A stretch of 64,000 nt of DNA from NCBI RefSeq assembly GCF_943734655.1, contig NC_071355.1:78815449-78879448 (forward strand), written 5' to 3'. Source of the DNA: Sabethes cyaneus (Eukaryota; Arthropoda; Insecta; Diptera; Culicidae). The notes under the pieces are model-generated. The model saw only the letters and a program-made list of their open reading frames with translations, was not told the origin of the DNA and did not search any database. A program made the position numbers and the translations under genes. Below, piece by piece: positions 13,752 through 25,355 of this stretch (position 1 is the stretch's first letter; each line of letters begins with the position of its first letter).

Positions 13752-15790
13752 TATTTTTTTGAAACGGTGGTTCCACAATTGATGAAGGGACGGTAGGGGA
13801 AAGTAATGAAAAGTTTTTTTGAAATGGGGAAAGAGTGGAATGGGGAGATCGTAGCAAACGCGTGCGGATGGACGCGAAAAAATTTACCGTCACGTTTTTC
13901 ATTGATTTTCGAAAAAAAATTTGCGGTTGAATTTTTTTGAATAGTGTCGTGTTTAAGAAATATTAAATTCAAGTGAATTTCGATGTGAATGTCTTTGCTG
14001 TAAAACTTCCGAATATTCAGCGGCTTATGCGAAACCGGACAGAAGTCAAAACTATAGTGAAATATCTTCTCCATACTCGAAGTTGCTATCTGGAACTAAC
14101 ATTTTGAGGATCTGTTCCCGATATTTCTCGAAGAATGTGCCGTCTTGAACTTCCAGTAGAATATAATACCGGTCAATATTACCCACTGAATCGAGATTCG
14201 TCGTTTTATTCATAGTATTCCGGAAATATTTAAGGACATGGTCGATTCAACTGACATCGATTGGCAATATAACCTGAGTACCAGATTTGAAATCGGGTGA
14301 GGACGTTCCTTGTATTTATTTATTCTTTATATACTCTACTGTGAAATCAAAGTACAATGTATGGCAAGTTTAGAATCTTCTATTTTCCCGGAAGGGAAAG
14401 TCTTCGATTTATACCCACAGTTATTGTTAAATTAATTTTTATATATTCCAAAATACTTAATTATCTACTTTTGCGTTTTCAGTGAGCGAAAAAAGGCGCA
14501 AAGGTTCAAAGGTACAAGTACCAGCGAGCCATATGCCCTGGCGGGTGTAGTAGGTTCGAATCCGGTTATAATCTCAGATTATAGCTTGGTTCGACCCATG
14601 CACCTTCCAGCATTGGACAAAAGGTAGCAGTCACAACAACAACTTGTTAAGCGTAGCTACCAATAACCTCCTCCTCCCGTCACCTTTCTACTCTTTCCCG
14701 CCCGCACTTTTTCACTCTTTCCCCTCCATTTCAAAATATCAGAGGGGTTGTGTAGACACGACCGAATATATAGGTGACGCAGGACTACGTAAGTCTCTTT
14801 GTAGTGATAGTGGCATGTATTCATGCTATATGCAAAATATATACATGCTACATGCGTTGTACGTAACATTTATCAAAGTAGTAACATTACATACGTTCAA
14901 TTCTCAAAAGATTGTGCATTTGAAAACAATTTACAAAATCAAGAACACAAACACATTGCTTTCCTGCTACGTTACAGAAATTAAAGATTGTTTTTATTAC
15001 CCATGGTTCCCCTCGTTGGAGGGATTTTACCAATTCAATCCTATTTTATCAACAGCACATCTTTTCACTACACTTCTAATGAAACGGTAAGCATGCGTAT
15101 TCATACAGAGTCGTATTATAACCGAACAGTACAGCTGTGGCACATTTTTCCAACACAGATATCAAGTTCGCCGAGGTTTAATCGTCTCGCAGTGTCGCAG
15201 TAAAGAATTTGCGATCTGTTGGGACAATGAACTTGTGTCATTTTTTCTGGCACACTTCATCTGTTGGCACGAGGGGGTTTTGATACTCTCTCTGGCGTAC
15301 TTCCCAAGCAAGGACACCAAAATGGTCTAGGTTGAACCGCGGTGTTAAGAAATCTTGTTAAAATGAGGAAACTTGGTCACTTGCTTTGGCTTACTTTCCA
15401 AGCACAGATGTCAAATTGGTATAGGTTTAGATCATCGTAAAGAATCTTCCAACCAATCACGAAGCGAGAATTCTGGTAAAACATAGGTTCATTATTTTCA
15501 ATTTTTCAATAGTTCAACATCAAGAATCTTTACTTTTCTTCATTTGGGTCAATTCTTAGAAGACTTTCCAATCGATTGGTGTAAGAATATTGAAAATTGA
15601 TCGGAAAACCGCAGAGCTATTAGCGCTCAAAACCTTTCATTTTTCGTGACGCTCGTATTTTTCGATTTTTTGGAATGCCACCCTATCTCAAAACTTGCCG
15701 TAAGACGTAGTCCTAGGTCAAAAAAAAAAACTTCGTTACTTTCCCCTACCGTGCCTTCATCAATTGTAGAACCACCGTTTCAAAAAAATA
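13752..15790. mobile_element. TTAA-flanked DNA element with ~55-bp terminal inverted repeats
   Basis: The left terminus (from 13752, containing GAAACGGTGGTTCCACAATT) and the right terminus (ending 15790) are inverted copies over about 55 bases with only a few mismatches. Both are bordered by TTAA (13748-13751 and 15791-15794), the target of piggyBac-type transposases. The 2.04-kb interior has no transposase-like frame. It contains a family B SINE (14497-14700) that inserted later. Classification as piggyBac-like rests on TTAA only. Confidence 0.65.
14497..14700 (+). mobile_element. tRNA-like SINE, family B (copy 1)
   Basis: This block is strongly similar to 29530-29702 over about 170 bases. 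It has a B-box-like GGTTCGAATCC followed by GGTTATAATCTCAGATTATA (a short hairpin), CATGCACCTTCCAGCATTGG, and AACTTGTTAAGYGTAGCTAC at the 3' end. The upstream part (CAAAGGTTCAAAGGTAC) gives the family a tRNA-like 5' head. A more decayed copy lies at 30365-30520. Confidence 0.65.
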
Positions 15791-15961
15791 TTAAAGTTTT
15801 GTAGGTCGCACGTCGGCGACGAAAGAGTTTACAAATCATTTGCCGCTTGTCATTGGTAGGGTAATGCCGTTATCGTCGGGCCACTGTTATGGTCGGGCCA
15901 CCACGATTTTTTCAGTTTTTGTAACTCGTGATACGTATATACAAGCAATGTAAAATTTCTT

Positions 15962-17945
15962 ACTGTGACAGCTAACTTTTCACAATATTGTGAGTTTCAA
16001 TCGTGTATTCAAAACACGCTAAATAGTTACCTCTACAAATCACACGTACTGCGGACGCAATTCAGATTGCGAACTAATCCAAAAAGCTTTTGGACATTCG
16101 TAAACACTAAGAGGAAAGGATCTTCTATTCCTTCTAGTGTATTCTTGGGCGGAACGGAATCATCAACTGTTACTGAATCTTGCGAATTGTTTGCTGATCA
16201 TTTTTCTTCTGTGTTCGCCAGTGGATGTACCACGCAGTCTGATGCTGAAATAGCTACGTCAGGTGTCCCCGACGGTGCTGTTGATCTGGACATTTTTGAC
16301 ATCACTCCCGAAATGGTCATTTCTGGTGCAAAATAATTGAAGAGCTCCTACTCGCCTGGTCCCGATGGTGTTCCGGCTATTATTTTATGTCGCTGCGCTA
16401 CTGCTCTTGCCGTGCCTTTAAGTCGAATTTTCACCAAATCGTTTGAGCAACGGAAGTTTCCAACGCTGTGGAAACAGTCCCATATGTTTCCCGTATTTAA
16501 AAAAGGAGATAAGCGAGATGTAAGGAACTACAGAGGCATTACCAGTCTTTCTGCTGGATCAAAACTCTTTGAAATCATCGTAAGTGGTATAATTCTGAAC
16601 AGCACCAAAAACTATATATCAGTCGACCAGCATGGTTTTATGCCCGGTCGTTCTGTGGCGACGAACTTGATGGATTTCACTAGTACCTGCATCTCACAGA
16701 TAGAAACTGGAACTCAAATTGACGCTGTGTACACAGATATTAAGGCCGCTTTCGACACAGTAGATCATCGAATACTCTTGCACAAGCTCTCTAAACTCGG
16801 AATATCTGATAGATTGACTTCATGGTTGAGCTCATATCTAACAAACCGTACTTTACGGGTCAAGCTGGATTCCACAGTTTCACGTGCATTCAGTAATACC
16901 TCTGGTGTTCCGTAAGGCAGTAACCTGGGGCCTTTGCTATTCGCCTTGTACTTTAACGACATAGCCATTCTGCTTGGTTCCGGATGCTCACTGGTATATG
17001 CCGACGATCTAAAAATCTACCTCGTTGTGAAATCTATCGCTAATTGCTACCGATTGCAAGCGCTGTTAGATACCTTTGCTGATTGGTGTAGTAGAAACAA
17101 GCTCACAATAAGCATTGCCAAATGTGTGGTTATAACATTCCACCGATGCAATACGCCCATCTCATTTGATTACCGGATAAACGGAGCTATTCTCGGACGC
17201 GTCGATCAGATCAGCGATCTTGGAGTTCTGCTGGATAATAAGCTCATGTTCAATCAACATTATAATGCTGTCATCTCTAGAGCTTCGCAACAACTTGGGT
17301 TCATCACAAAAATTTCCCGAGACTTCACAGATCCTCATTGCTTGAAGGCATTGTACTGCGCGTTGGTACGGCCAATATTTGAGAATGCCTGTGTCATCTG
17401 GAATCCTCATAGCCTGTGTTGGAAAGCCAGAATTGAACGTGTTCAACGAAGATTTGTTCGTATCGCCCTGAGACATCTACCCTGGCGTCTACCTCACAAT
17501 CTTCCCCGCTACGTAGACCGATGCCAGCTTTTGGATTTGGAGACATTAGAGAGTCGTCGAAGGATTCAACAAGCAACTTTTGTGGCCAAGCTGCTTAATA
17601 ATGAAATAGATGCCCCGGCTCTGCTGTCCCGTATTGATTTTCGTGCTTCACGTAGACAGCTTCGCTCATCAAATTTACTGACAACCAGATTTCATCGGAC
17701 TATGTACGGGTTTTATGAACCACTGACGTCATGCATCCGCACCTTCACGCTGGTCGAAGAATTATTTGACTTTGGAGACGTTTCTTCACGCGCCTTTAGT
17801 AGAAGACTGACAAGGTCTAGGATGCTTTGTTGTAGATTTAAGTTTATATTCATGTAGATAATATCAAAATTGTCAGATGAATCGACCAAAATACAAATAC
17901 AAATACAAATACAAATACAAATACAAATACAAATACAAATACGCG
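15962..17945 (+). pseudogene. 5'-truncated non-LTR retrotransposon (reverse transcriptase), two in-frame stops
   Basis: One reading frame runs from about 15965 to the stop at 17855-17857, broken only by TAA at 16334-16336 and TAA at 16913-16915. It encodes the linker before the reverse transcriptase and the whole RT domain: SYSPGPDGVP, a TDIKAAFDTVDH motif with the first catalytic Asp, GVP*GS (the stop replaces the Gln of the PQGS box), and VYADDLKIY with the catalytic Asp pair (about 16993-17020). A C-terminal part follows (FTDPHCLKALYCALVRP). The endonuclease is missing. The 3' end carries a 6-bp tail, (ACAAAT)n, at 17890-17942. It is related to 53709-54350 and more distantly to 48754-52930. 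The clade looks Jockey/CR1-like; I cannot fix it further. It is inserted within a TA-flanked element. Confidence 0.9.
17890..17942 (+). repeat. (ACAAAT)n LINE 3' tail
   Basis: About nine tandem hexamers end the LINE instead of poly-A. Some insect non-LTR elements end in short tandem repeats of this kind. The related LINE end at 54329-54350 has a comparable A-rich repeat (ACAAATAA). Confidence 0.9.
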
Positions 17946-18707
17946 TACTGAATTCACTGATTGAATCAATACAAAAAAAGTTTTGCAGGTGCAGTTAACT
18001 TTTCTTCAAGAAATGATTCATGAAATGCAATTATCGGGATAAATATTGAAAATTTATTAAGTGTGTTGTGCTCTATTCGAAGGATATTGAAAAATCCCGT
18101 CCAGTTAGGACGTAAGGTGGTAAGGGGGTAAATGCTACAAAAGCGCTTATTGTAAAGGTCGGGCCACTTGTGTAGTCACAAGTTGGTGGGACACCATAAT
18201 TTTAAGCACAGAAGCGCAATTTTCGCTAGAGAACGTCAGTCGCGGGAAATGTGATGAAATAAAGCAAAATTAGTATAATAAAAACCTAGATTGTTGTTGA
18301 TTTTTCATTACAGTAGTACACATCGGGAAACGCGATTGTAGTAATATTGATTTTACAACATCACCAAAAATTTCGAAAAGGTGTTATTAAAAATAGGATA
18401 TTTATACTTATAAGCGCCGTTGCTCACGAAATTCATTCTTTTGATGTCTCTACATAGATTTTCAATACATATTTCTTAGATTAAGAGCGGTGGCCCAACC
18501 TGTACAACGTGACCCGAGTATGGCAACATTTTTTGTCTTCACGTAAATGTCTATAACTTTATTATTTTTTAAGCAATCAGTTCAAGGTTTTCCAGAAATA
18601 TAGCTTATTCTTAGACCTTTCCAACGATATATTTAGATTTTAAAAATTCTTTTTGAAACGGAAGTTATGCGAATGTCAAAAAGGTGGCCGACGACGACAT
18701 TCCCCTA

Positions 18708-19250
18708 ACCAGAACATTTCCGCGGGTTAGTAAGATCAGAACTACACGGTAATACAGATTGACATTCATTTAGATTTACTTATTTCTTCATCTGGCTCAA
18801 ACTTAGCTCCTTTAGCACATGAAAATTAGCTTCCTTAATAGATTGAAGTTTTTTGACTTCTGTTCAAATTTATGGGCAGGTTCAGGGGCGCACGCTATGT
18901 TCGAAGGCACTTACTATTTAAGTTGCATGCACCTCAGATTTCTCTTCACAGTTTGTTAGTATTGGTCAAAACAATTAATTTAAAGAAGGTCTTAAAATAT
19001 TCTATCTTGGATTTTTTACAAAAATCAATTTTCAAGGTTATTTAGGGGTCATCCCCTCTCAAGTTATCATATCCGTTGTATTCGACTACCTCCGATTTCA
19101 GCCGAATGTGGCAAAATGGCTCTCTCCGACCCCACGTGAATTTTCCCAAAGTTTTGAACGGATTGATCAATCCCCGATCGAACATAGCGTGGGGCGAGCT
19201 GGGAGCCAAAGGGTCCACCGGATCTTTCAGATTAGGGGCCCCATTTTCCA
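18708..19250. other. Unassigned, probably repeat-derived
   Basis: A motif near 18729-18775 (AACTACACGGTAATACAGAT...) recurs with changes at 21420-21460 (AACTACGTGGTAATACAGAT...), pointing to a dispersed repeat. From 19030 to 19250 a more GC-rich block is open on both strands for about 70 codons, but I recognise no family. Confidence 0.3.
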
Positions 19251-19600
19251 AAATTCTCATGGCAGCAAATATCTACCAAACTTAGTCTGTTCAGCCACCG
19301 CCACAGATATTCTGCCGACAATATCTATATCATCGGCAGACGAATAAATTAGATTGGTTGAAGATTGTGTTCGAGTGTTGATATCCGCTCAGTTTATAAC
19401 AAGCTCCCTTTGGGATTCGAATAAACACATCAATCCAGTCGAAATCTGTATACGTGTATACAGCACTGCTTACCATTCAACGAAGCTCTTATCAGTTCGA
19501 TCAGTTTTACGGAAAAGTCGTTCTCGTCCATGATTTTTCATAGCTTCTTACGGTCGATGGTATCATACGCAGCTTTGAAATAATTGGGAAAATTGTGCGT
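19250..19600 (-). pseudogene. RTE-clade reverse transcriptase fragment, minus strand
   Basis: Read from 19600 downward, the sequence gives FKAAYDTIDRKK (RT motif A with the catalytic Asp) and then KIMDENDF...KLIELIRASLNGKQC, typical of RTE elements. After a gap it gives SSADDIDIVGR (19320-19350), corresponding to the [YF]ADD box. The frame contains stops and changes frame, and the region between the two motifs is mostly deleted. It lies head to head with a plus-strand RTE fragment starting near 19715. Confidence 0.75.
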
Positions 19601-19714
19601 GTAAACTAGTAAGCAGTAAGCCAGTAGAACGAAAAGTCGATTTCAAAGCATGAAAATTTGGTAATAAGCTATATAAGCTGTAAGCTGCCGGATGTCGCCG
19701 AAGCAACCGAATGT

Positions 19715-20965
19715 CACCGAAAACTACGCGTTATCTCTCGAAACCGCGCTGCCAGAAAAGGGTGAGTTGAATGAAGCCCCTCTTGAGGATTGTTGTAACG
19801 CCGTGAAAACAACCATGCCAGCAGATATTGGCTGAGAAAAACGCAGCGTGGGTACAAATGCTGCGAAGAGCCACCCGTCAGAATGTGGAGCGATACAAAC
19901 AGAAGCGGAGACAACAAACCCGACTCTTCAAGGACAAGAAGCGCCACCAAGAGGAGAAGGAGTGCGAAGAACTTGACATGCGGAAGTTCTATCAGAGACT
20001 CAACGAATCTCGCAAAGGCTTTGTGCCACGGGCCGAAATGTGCAGAGATAAAGATGGAGGTATCTTGACTGATGACCGTGTGGTGATCGAAAGGTAAAAG
20101 CAGCACTACCGATGAACACCATTTGCGGTCGAACAATCTGAGCCCCCGAACAAAGTGCACACGGAACAAAATGCTAATTAGACCGGTTGTCCTCTACAGG
20201 CACGAAACGTGGACACTGCTAGAAGAGGACCTACGAGCACTCGGAGTTTTCGAACGGCGGGTGCTAAGAACCATCTATGGCGGAGTGCAAGAAAACGGTT
20301 TATGGAGGCGAAGAATGAACCATGAGCTCGCGCATCTCTACGGCGAACCAAGTATTCAGAAAGTGGTTAAAGCTGAACGGATACGTTGGGCAGGGCACGT
20401 TGCTAGAATGCCGGACAATTATCCTGCAAAAGTGGTTTTCGCATCGAATCCGGTAGGCACAAGACGAGGAGGTACAGTGAGCGAGGTGGCAAGACCAGGT
20501 GGAGCGAGAACTGGCGAGCACTGGGTTCCCGCGGTGCTGGAGACTAGATATGGTCGGGTATGAAAATTTGAATACCCGAACCCGACCCGTACCCGATTAG
20601 GAAAAAAATTAAAAACCCGTGCCCGACCCGAAGCCGCAAGTTTATTTTTTTTTGATACGCGAGCCCGACCGCAACCCGTCGGGGACGGGTACGGGTCCGG
20701 ATACCCGACAATCTTCAGTGTTAAATGAGGTCAATAGATACCCAACCCGACCCGTACCCGGTTTCAAAACCAAAAATTAAGAACCCGTACCCGACCCGAA
20801 CCCGCAAATTATTTTTTTTAATACCCGAACCCAACTCGTACCCGGCGGGTACGGGTACGAATTTTCCGCTACCCGACCATCTCTAACTGGAGACCAGCTG
20901 CCAGGGAAATCGAAATAATTATAAATGCAGTGCTTATCTTGCCACACTGAAGAAGGTAACAAACC
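19715..20965 (+). pseudogene. RTE-clade LINE, internally deleted and split by a MITE
   Basis: The 5' part (to 20097) encodes the linker between endonuclease and RT of an RTE element: ALPEKG-type region, NEAPLEDCCNAVKTT, then a basic stretch rich in Lys/Arg (RRATRQNVERYKQKRRQQ) and RKFYQRLNESRKGFVP. The whole RT core is absent. The sequence jumps near 20100-20170 to the C-terminal region: LIRPVVLYRHETWTLLEEDL, FERRVLRTIYGGVQENG and RIRWAGHVARMPDN. At 20545-20886 a MITE interrupts it; the RTE 3' end resumes at 20895. It is not functional. Confidence 0.85.
20545..20886. mobile_element. hAT-type MITE inserted in an RTE element (8-bp TSD)
   Basis: The termini are TAGATATGGTCGGGTA at the left and, inverted, TAGAGATGGTCGGGTA at the right. 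The flanks are perfect 8-bp duplications CTGGAGAC (20537-20544 and 20887-20894). The interior is a run of short CCCGACCCGTACCCG-like units and their complements, so it is low-complexity and GC-rich compared with its neighbours. The 8-bp duplication indicates an hAT-family transposase acting in trans. Removing the element rejoins the RTE sequence. Confidence 0.85.
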
Positions 20966-20984
20966 ATATGCGAAATACGCCTAT

Positions 20985-21410
20985 CCGTAAAATTACTTGG
21001 TGAGTTTTTTGAGTGGATCTAGATAAAGTAGATGGCACAGATCCAAGTATGATAGGAGGCTCTTGGGATTACGCCACGGTAGATGTCCCAGAGCAAGCCG
21101 GATAAATTTTCTTGGCACTCGTTCGTTTCGATTTCAAGGATTTCAGGCAGTGGAGATCATTGAAATTATGGATATCCAACAGTAGAGTGGCATAACAATG
21201 AAAAAAATGAACCCATATTGCTGCCTTGCGGGACAGTACCTCCAACTGGGGAATTGTGAAGAAAACAAGAAATACGATAATTTTGCATGGTCTATCTAGT
21301 CAAAAACTGCTTTTAAGTCCATGTAAATGACACCAACTGATAGTGGGTAAGCATGATCGAAGGTGCATTAATTAGCAATTGAAATCGCAGTAGATGCGCT
21401 CACTTACCGT
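20985..21410 (-). pseudogene. Decayed LINE remnant, minus strand
   Basis: Read from the right, it contains VIYMDLKA-FD-like motif A and GGTVPQGSNMG (RT motif B; about 21225-21245). A C-terminal block RKFIRLALGHLPWRNP also appears (about 21060-21105), closely resembling the C-terminus of the LINEs at 15962-17945 and 53709-54350. Frames shift several times and the YADD box is lost. This is an old, fragmented copy of the same broad LINE family, lying between two RTE fragments. Confidence 0.7.
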
Positions 21411-21549
21411 TCGTGATTGGGAACTACGTGGTAATACAGATTTACATTTATTTTTTTCTTCTTCTAACTAATTAGACTGGAATTGTACTACTACGGATTA
21501 AATATTCACTCTCCGATCCTCCAGAACCCTCCAGAAATGTCGAGAGCAC

Positions 21550-22600
21550 AACTTACCTACGCATCATATTTTGGTAAATTTCAATGCAGCATATGATACA
21601 GTTGAACGAGAACAGCTATGGCAGATAATGCATGAGTACGGTTTCCCGGACAAACTAACGCGGCTGATCATAGCTACCCTGGAGCGAGTGATTTGATACG
21701 TGTGCGTGTCGGGGACACTCTCGAGTCCTTTCGAATCACGCATAAGGTTGCGGCAAGGAGATGGACTGTCCTGTATGAGGTATGATCTTTAGCAAAAGTA
21801 GCCAACTCCTAGGATTCACAGATGACCTCGACATCATTACTAGAAACCTTGGGATGGCGGAGGCACTAAAAACGGAGGCTAGAAGAATAGGGTTACAAAT
21901 CAATGCGTTGTAAACCAGATATATGGTAGGAAGAGGCTGCAGGCAAAGCAACATTTGCCTACCATGTACAGTGACTATTGACGGCGATGAATTGGAAGTG
22001 GTTGATGAACTCGTATATTTGGGATCTCTGGTCACCGCCGACAATAATACGAGTAAGGGGATTCAACGATTCATCCAAGCTGGAAATCGAGCCTACTTTT
22101 CCCTCCGCAAGACGCTTCGCTTGAGGAGCTTTCGCAGCTGCATAAAAATAACGATGTACAAAACGCTAAATCAGACCGGTAGTCCTCTACGGACTTGAGA
22201 CAGTAACTTTGCTTACGGAAGATATACTTGCCGTATTTGAATGAAAGGTATTGCGGAATATGTTTGGCGGAGTACAAATTCAAAGCAGAGAGTGGTGTAG
22301 GCGTAAGAACCACGAGCTGCAGACACTACTTGAAGAGATTCCCATCATACACCAGGCGAAAGTTAGGAGACTAGAGTAGGCCGGCCACGTCGCAAGGATG
22401 CCGGACGACTGTGTAGTGAAATTCGCTCTCTTCAAGAATAGGCACCAGGAATAGAGGGGTCCAACTTGGCTCGACCAGGTTGAAGCCGACTTGCGTGTAT
22501 CGAGACGCGCAACGAACTGGCGATGAGTAGCCCTGGACAGTGGAGAGGAATTCTTGACCCCGGTTCTCGGCTCGTGGAAGCTACGAACAATATAAACCAC
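21550..22600 (+). pseudogene. RTE-clade reverse transcriptase pseudogene
   Basis: Motifs occur in RTE order but in shifting frames. They are FNAAYDTVEREQLWQIM (motif A), RLRQGDGLSC (motif B region), GFTDDLDII (motif C, with FTDD in place of the usual FADD), and TIDGDELEVVDELVYLGS. After these come PVVLYGLET-like and VLRNMFGGVQ blocks, GHVARMPDDCVVKF, and PTWLDQVEADLR at the C-terminus. Several stops (for example after LERVI and in the C-terminal part) and frameshifts make it dead. It belongs to the same clade as 19715-20965 but is a different, more diverged copy. Confidence 0.88.
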
Positions 22601-22609
22601 ATTTCGAAA

Positions 22610-25355
22610 TTACATCACCATCGGTCTATTCGCGCTGGTTCGAGATCGTTCGAGATCGTTACGAATCGGAAAGCAACTCGTCACGACAACCAGACTTAAT
22701 CAAGTGCCTTTGGACCAGCCCGATAATGCTAGACAAATAAAACATTATATCACCGAGCAGCGGAGAAAACAACAAGGTTAACAGCACTCCTTGATTTTAT
22801 TTGCCTTCTGTCTGACGAGACACGAGCATCCGACGGCGGCGCTCCAAAAATGGTAGCTCCGTTCGTCCTTGCGCTAATGGACAGTTATCGACGACCGCTC
22901 GAAGGGTGGAGGATCTTCCCCCGGAGCCAGCGCAAATAATGTACAGACATGCTCATAACACCGAGTAAGTATAGCTATAAATGTTTTCGAAAATTTCATT
23001 CCTGCGGCTCCGTGGACCTAAGGCAATAATTAATTTAATTAAGAGGATGTACTTCAACTAAGACCTTACTTCCATCGGCCTTCGTCTGCGGCAATGGATG
23101 GAAAATGTAAAAAATCTGGTTTTGTCTTTTTAGGAACTATCTGCTTTTCTACCTCCACATGAAAGCGGTAAAATTTACGTTTTTCACACAAAAGATTTAT
23201 GGCTTCTCGTTCGCATTTCGAAGATTTATATCCCACCAAAGAGACACGGTTGCGGCGGTTGGCCCTGTCCGGAAAACCTGTTCTAGCCGGGATGTTTATT
23301 CGAAGGAATTCAGGCTGCCGTTTGCACATCGGTTTTTCGAACCAGGGTGACGCGCAAATCAAGTCGCAAATCAGACTTCGCAAACATTGGTATTAATTTC
23401 AACCGCGCAGTCATATTACAGTGTCCCCTCTCGCTCAGTGTTCAACAGAAACTGCGCGGCAGTATAGAAACATGTGTAACAAACAACGGAAACCGCAGTT
23501 AAATAAACAAAGACACTGCATAATTACACCACGAACACAATATTTGCACCGTTTGCACTTGCACGAGTGTGGCCTCCAGCCACGGATTGTTGCCCCGAAA
23601 TCGACCCGGCCCATTACTAGGTGACACGCATCAGCTCTGGCGTGGTTTCCGATTCGCGAAAGATATCGTTTCGTCGTCAAATCGGAGGGATCTTATTGAT
23701 TTACCACCACTGGCTGTTGTAAGTGAGACAAGCTCTTACTGCAACAGATTGTGGTTACCGCATATGTAGGTTTCTTGGAAAACGTGTTGAGACGCGTGAG
23801 ATTTGGAAATCAATTTCATGGAAAAATGAATATAATTAGCAAATAAGCTTTACCATCTTTAACCAAGGAAGGCCATATTTGAGCGGAAAGCCAAAGGTGT
23901 GATCCGTCAAAATTAAAACCTATCAATTTCATCAACAATCGTAATATACCTAGTTACAATAAGCGCCCAAGCATCGCAGTTTAGCGTTGAGCGTGGCGAG
24001 TGTGATCGTTCGTCAATAAATAATCGTTAATTACCGAAAGGCGAATGATCTCAGCAGGTATCGAAAGGCTGTCCACGCAACCCAAGCGCCCAGTGTGCCT
24101 AATGGAAGCCGGAGGCATTTGAACTTACCGGGGCTCGGGCTTGGTAAATTGTTTTAGGCGTTTCGCTGACAGCTGCGCTCTGCTCAAATCGGTTGGAATA
24201 TGTCAGCGGAACGACCGAAATGAACGAGGTTTCGCATTAGTACGTAACATACCCGGCCGCCGCCGGGTCAGTGAGAAGTTCATAAATTTTGCCAGCCGGT
24301 GGTGCTGGAGTCATTTGTTTGGCATGCAAATTTTCTCCGCCTGATGACAGTGGCGAAAATGAACGGTTTATATTGCATTCCCGAGGTTTGGTTTCACCAG
24401 CTTTTTAGCATTCTTCTCCACATAATGAAAAAAAAAACTAAAACGAATGACGAAAACAACAAGAATCTATAGTGTTGTAAAGTCACATTTTCAGCTAAAA
24501 CCATTTATTCACGTCAAAATCCGGTAGAAAAGTATGTAAACTTTCACGTTTTATTATTTTTTTCTGCAGTACAGTCACACTTTTCCACCGTGAGGTCTGC
24601 CCATGCGAAGATAAATGAAGTTAAGCAGCCACTTTTATGATGTTCCACCTGATTTGGGTCTTTAGCTATTCAAGTCCGTGTTCGCGAATTTCAAATTGAA
24701 TCCGATGCTGACGGAAAACCAGTTGTCAGCTTTCGTTACTGACACGCTCTTTACGGTGCAGGCAATTTCCAGACTTAATGGAGTATTCACGTGGCCAGGG
24801 AGGATCGCTGCTATCTGGATTACATTGGCCCCTAAGCCGGACGTTTTGACTACGTCCGTGTGGAAGGTTATATTGGTTTTCGGAACGCTGCATTTCACGA
24901 ACGCTCGTTGAGCGATTGCACATTGCACCGTATACAAATGAACTGACTTATGGCAAGCCTCATTGGGGTCTGTTAATCCATATCACGTAGTGTCTTTCAA
25001 AATATCACATTGTGTAACTGAACTCCGCTTATATGGATCCACGGTCAACCAGAAATAGTGGCGATTTGCTATCGGTACTCAAATTTTGACAGTCAGCCAA
25101 CTATCAGCTAAAGGTCAACTGGCCCAGGCCAACCGGTAGCAGCTCCCGTCCAAACAGGTTAGGTACCTCCCGTCTACATTCGAGTGAACCATTTGACGTA
25201 TATGCTCAGGTTACCCCGATTGTAAATTGGCTCAACCAGCAGCGGCGTCTCGCACACTGGGAGGTGGCCACCCGTCGCCCAAAGATCTAGAGCATACAAT
25301 GTTGGTTCTTTTTTTTTGCTACCCAGCTCATTCAGGAGGTGGTGGACTTACTTAC
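22610..25355. other. Unassigned; probable host intron or intergenic DNA
   Basis: The composition is mixed, with short GC-richer blocks at 22640-22930, 23500-23770, 24030-24340 and 24660-24960. The block 24662-24980 is open on the minus strand for about 100 codons with a balanced composition but matches nothing I know. A small tandem duplication (TTCGAGATCG twice) lies near 22640. If the semaphorin exon at 25356 belongs to a minus-strand gene, this is the start of the intron that follows it. Confidence 0.35.

Larger units (their letters stand above)
15859..18705. mobile_element. TA-flanked DNA element interrupted by a LINE
   Basis: Left end GGGTAATGCCGTTATCGTCG and inverted right end GGGGAATGTCGTCGTCGG align with small gaps through a shared GGCCAC and are flanked by TA (15857-15858 and 18706-18707). 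Additional internal copies of the GGTCGGGCCAC motif lie at 15893 and 18158. The 2.85-kb span includes the LINE at about 15962-17945, leaving under 0.9 kb of original element, so this is a MITE into which a LINE inserted. Confidence 0.65.

Noticed and set aside
20550..20886. Telomere-like or satellite array of CCCGAACCCGACCC units
   Set aside because: The block has inverted ends and a perfect 8-bp duplication, so it is a MITE with repetitive interior.
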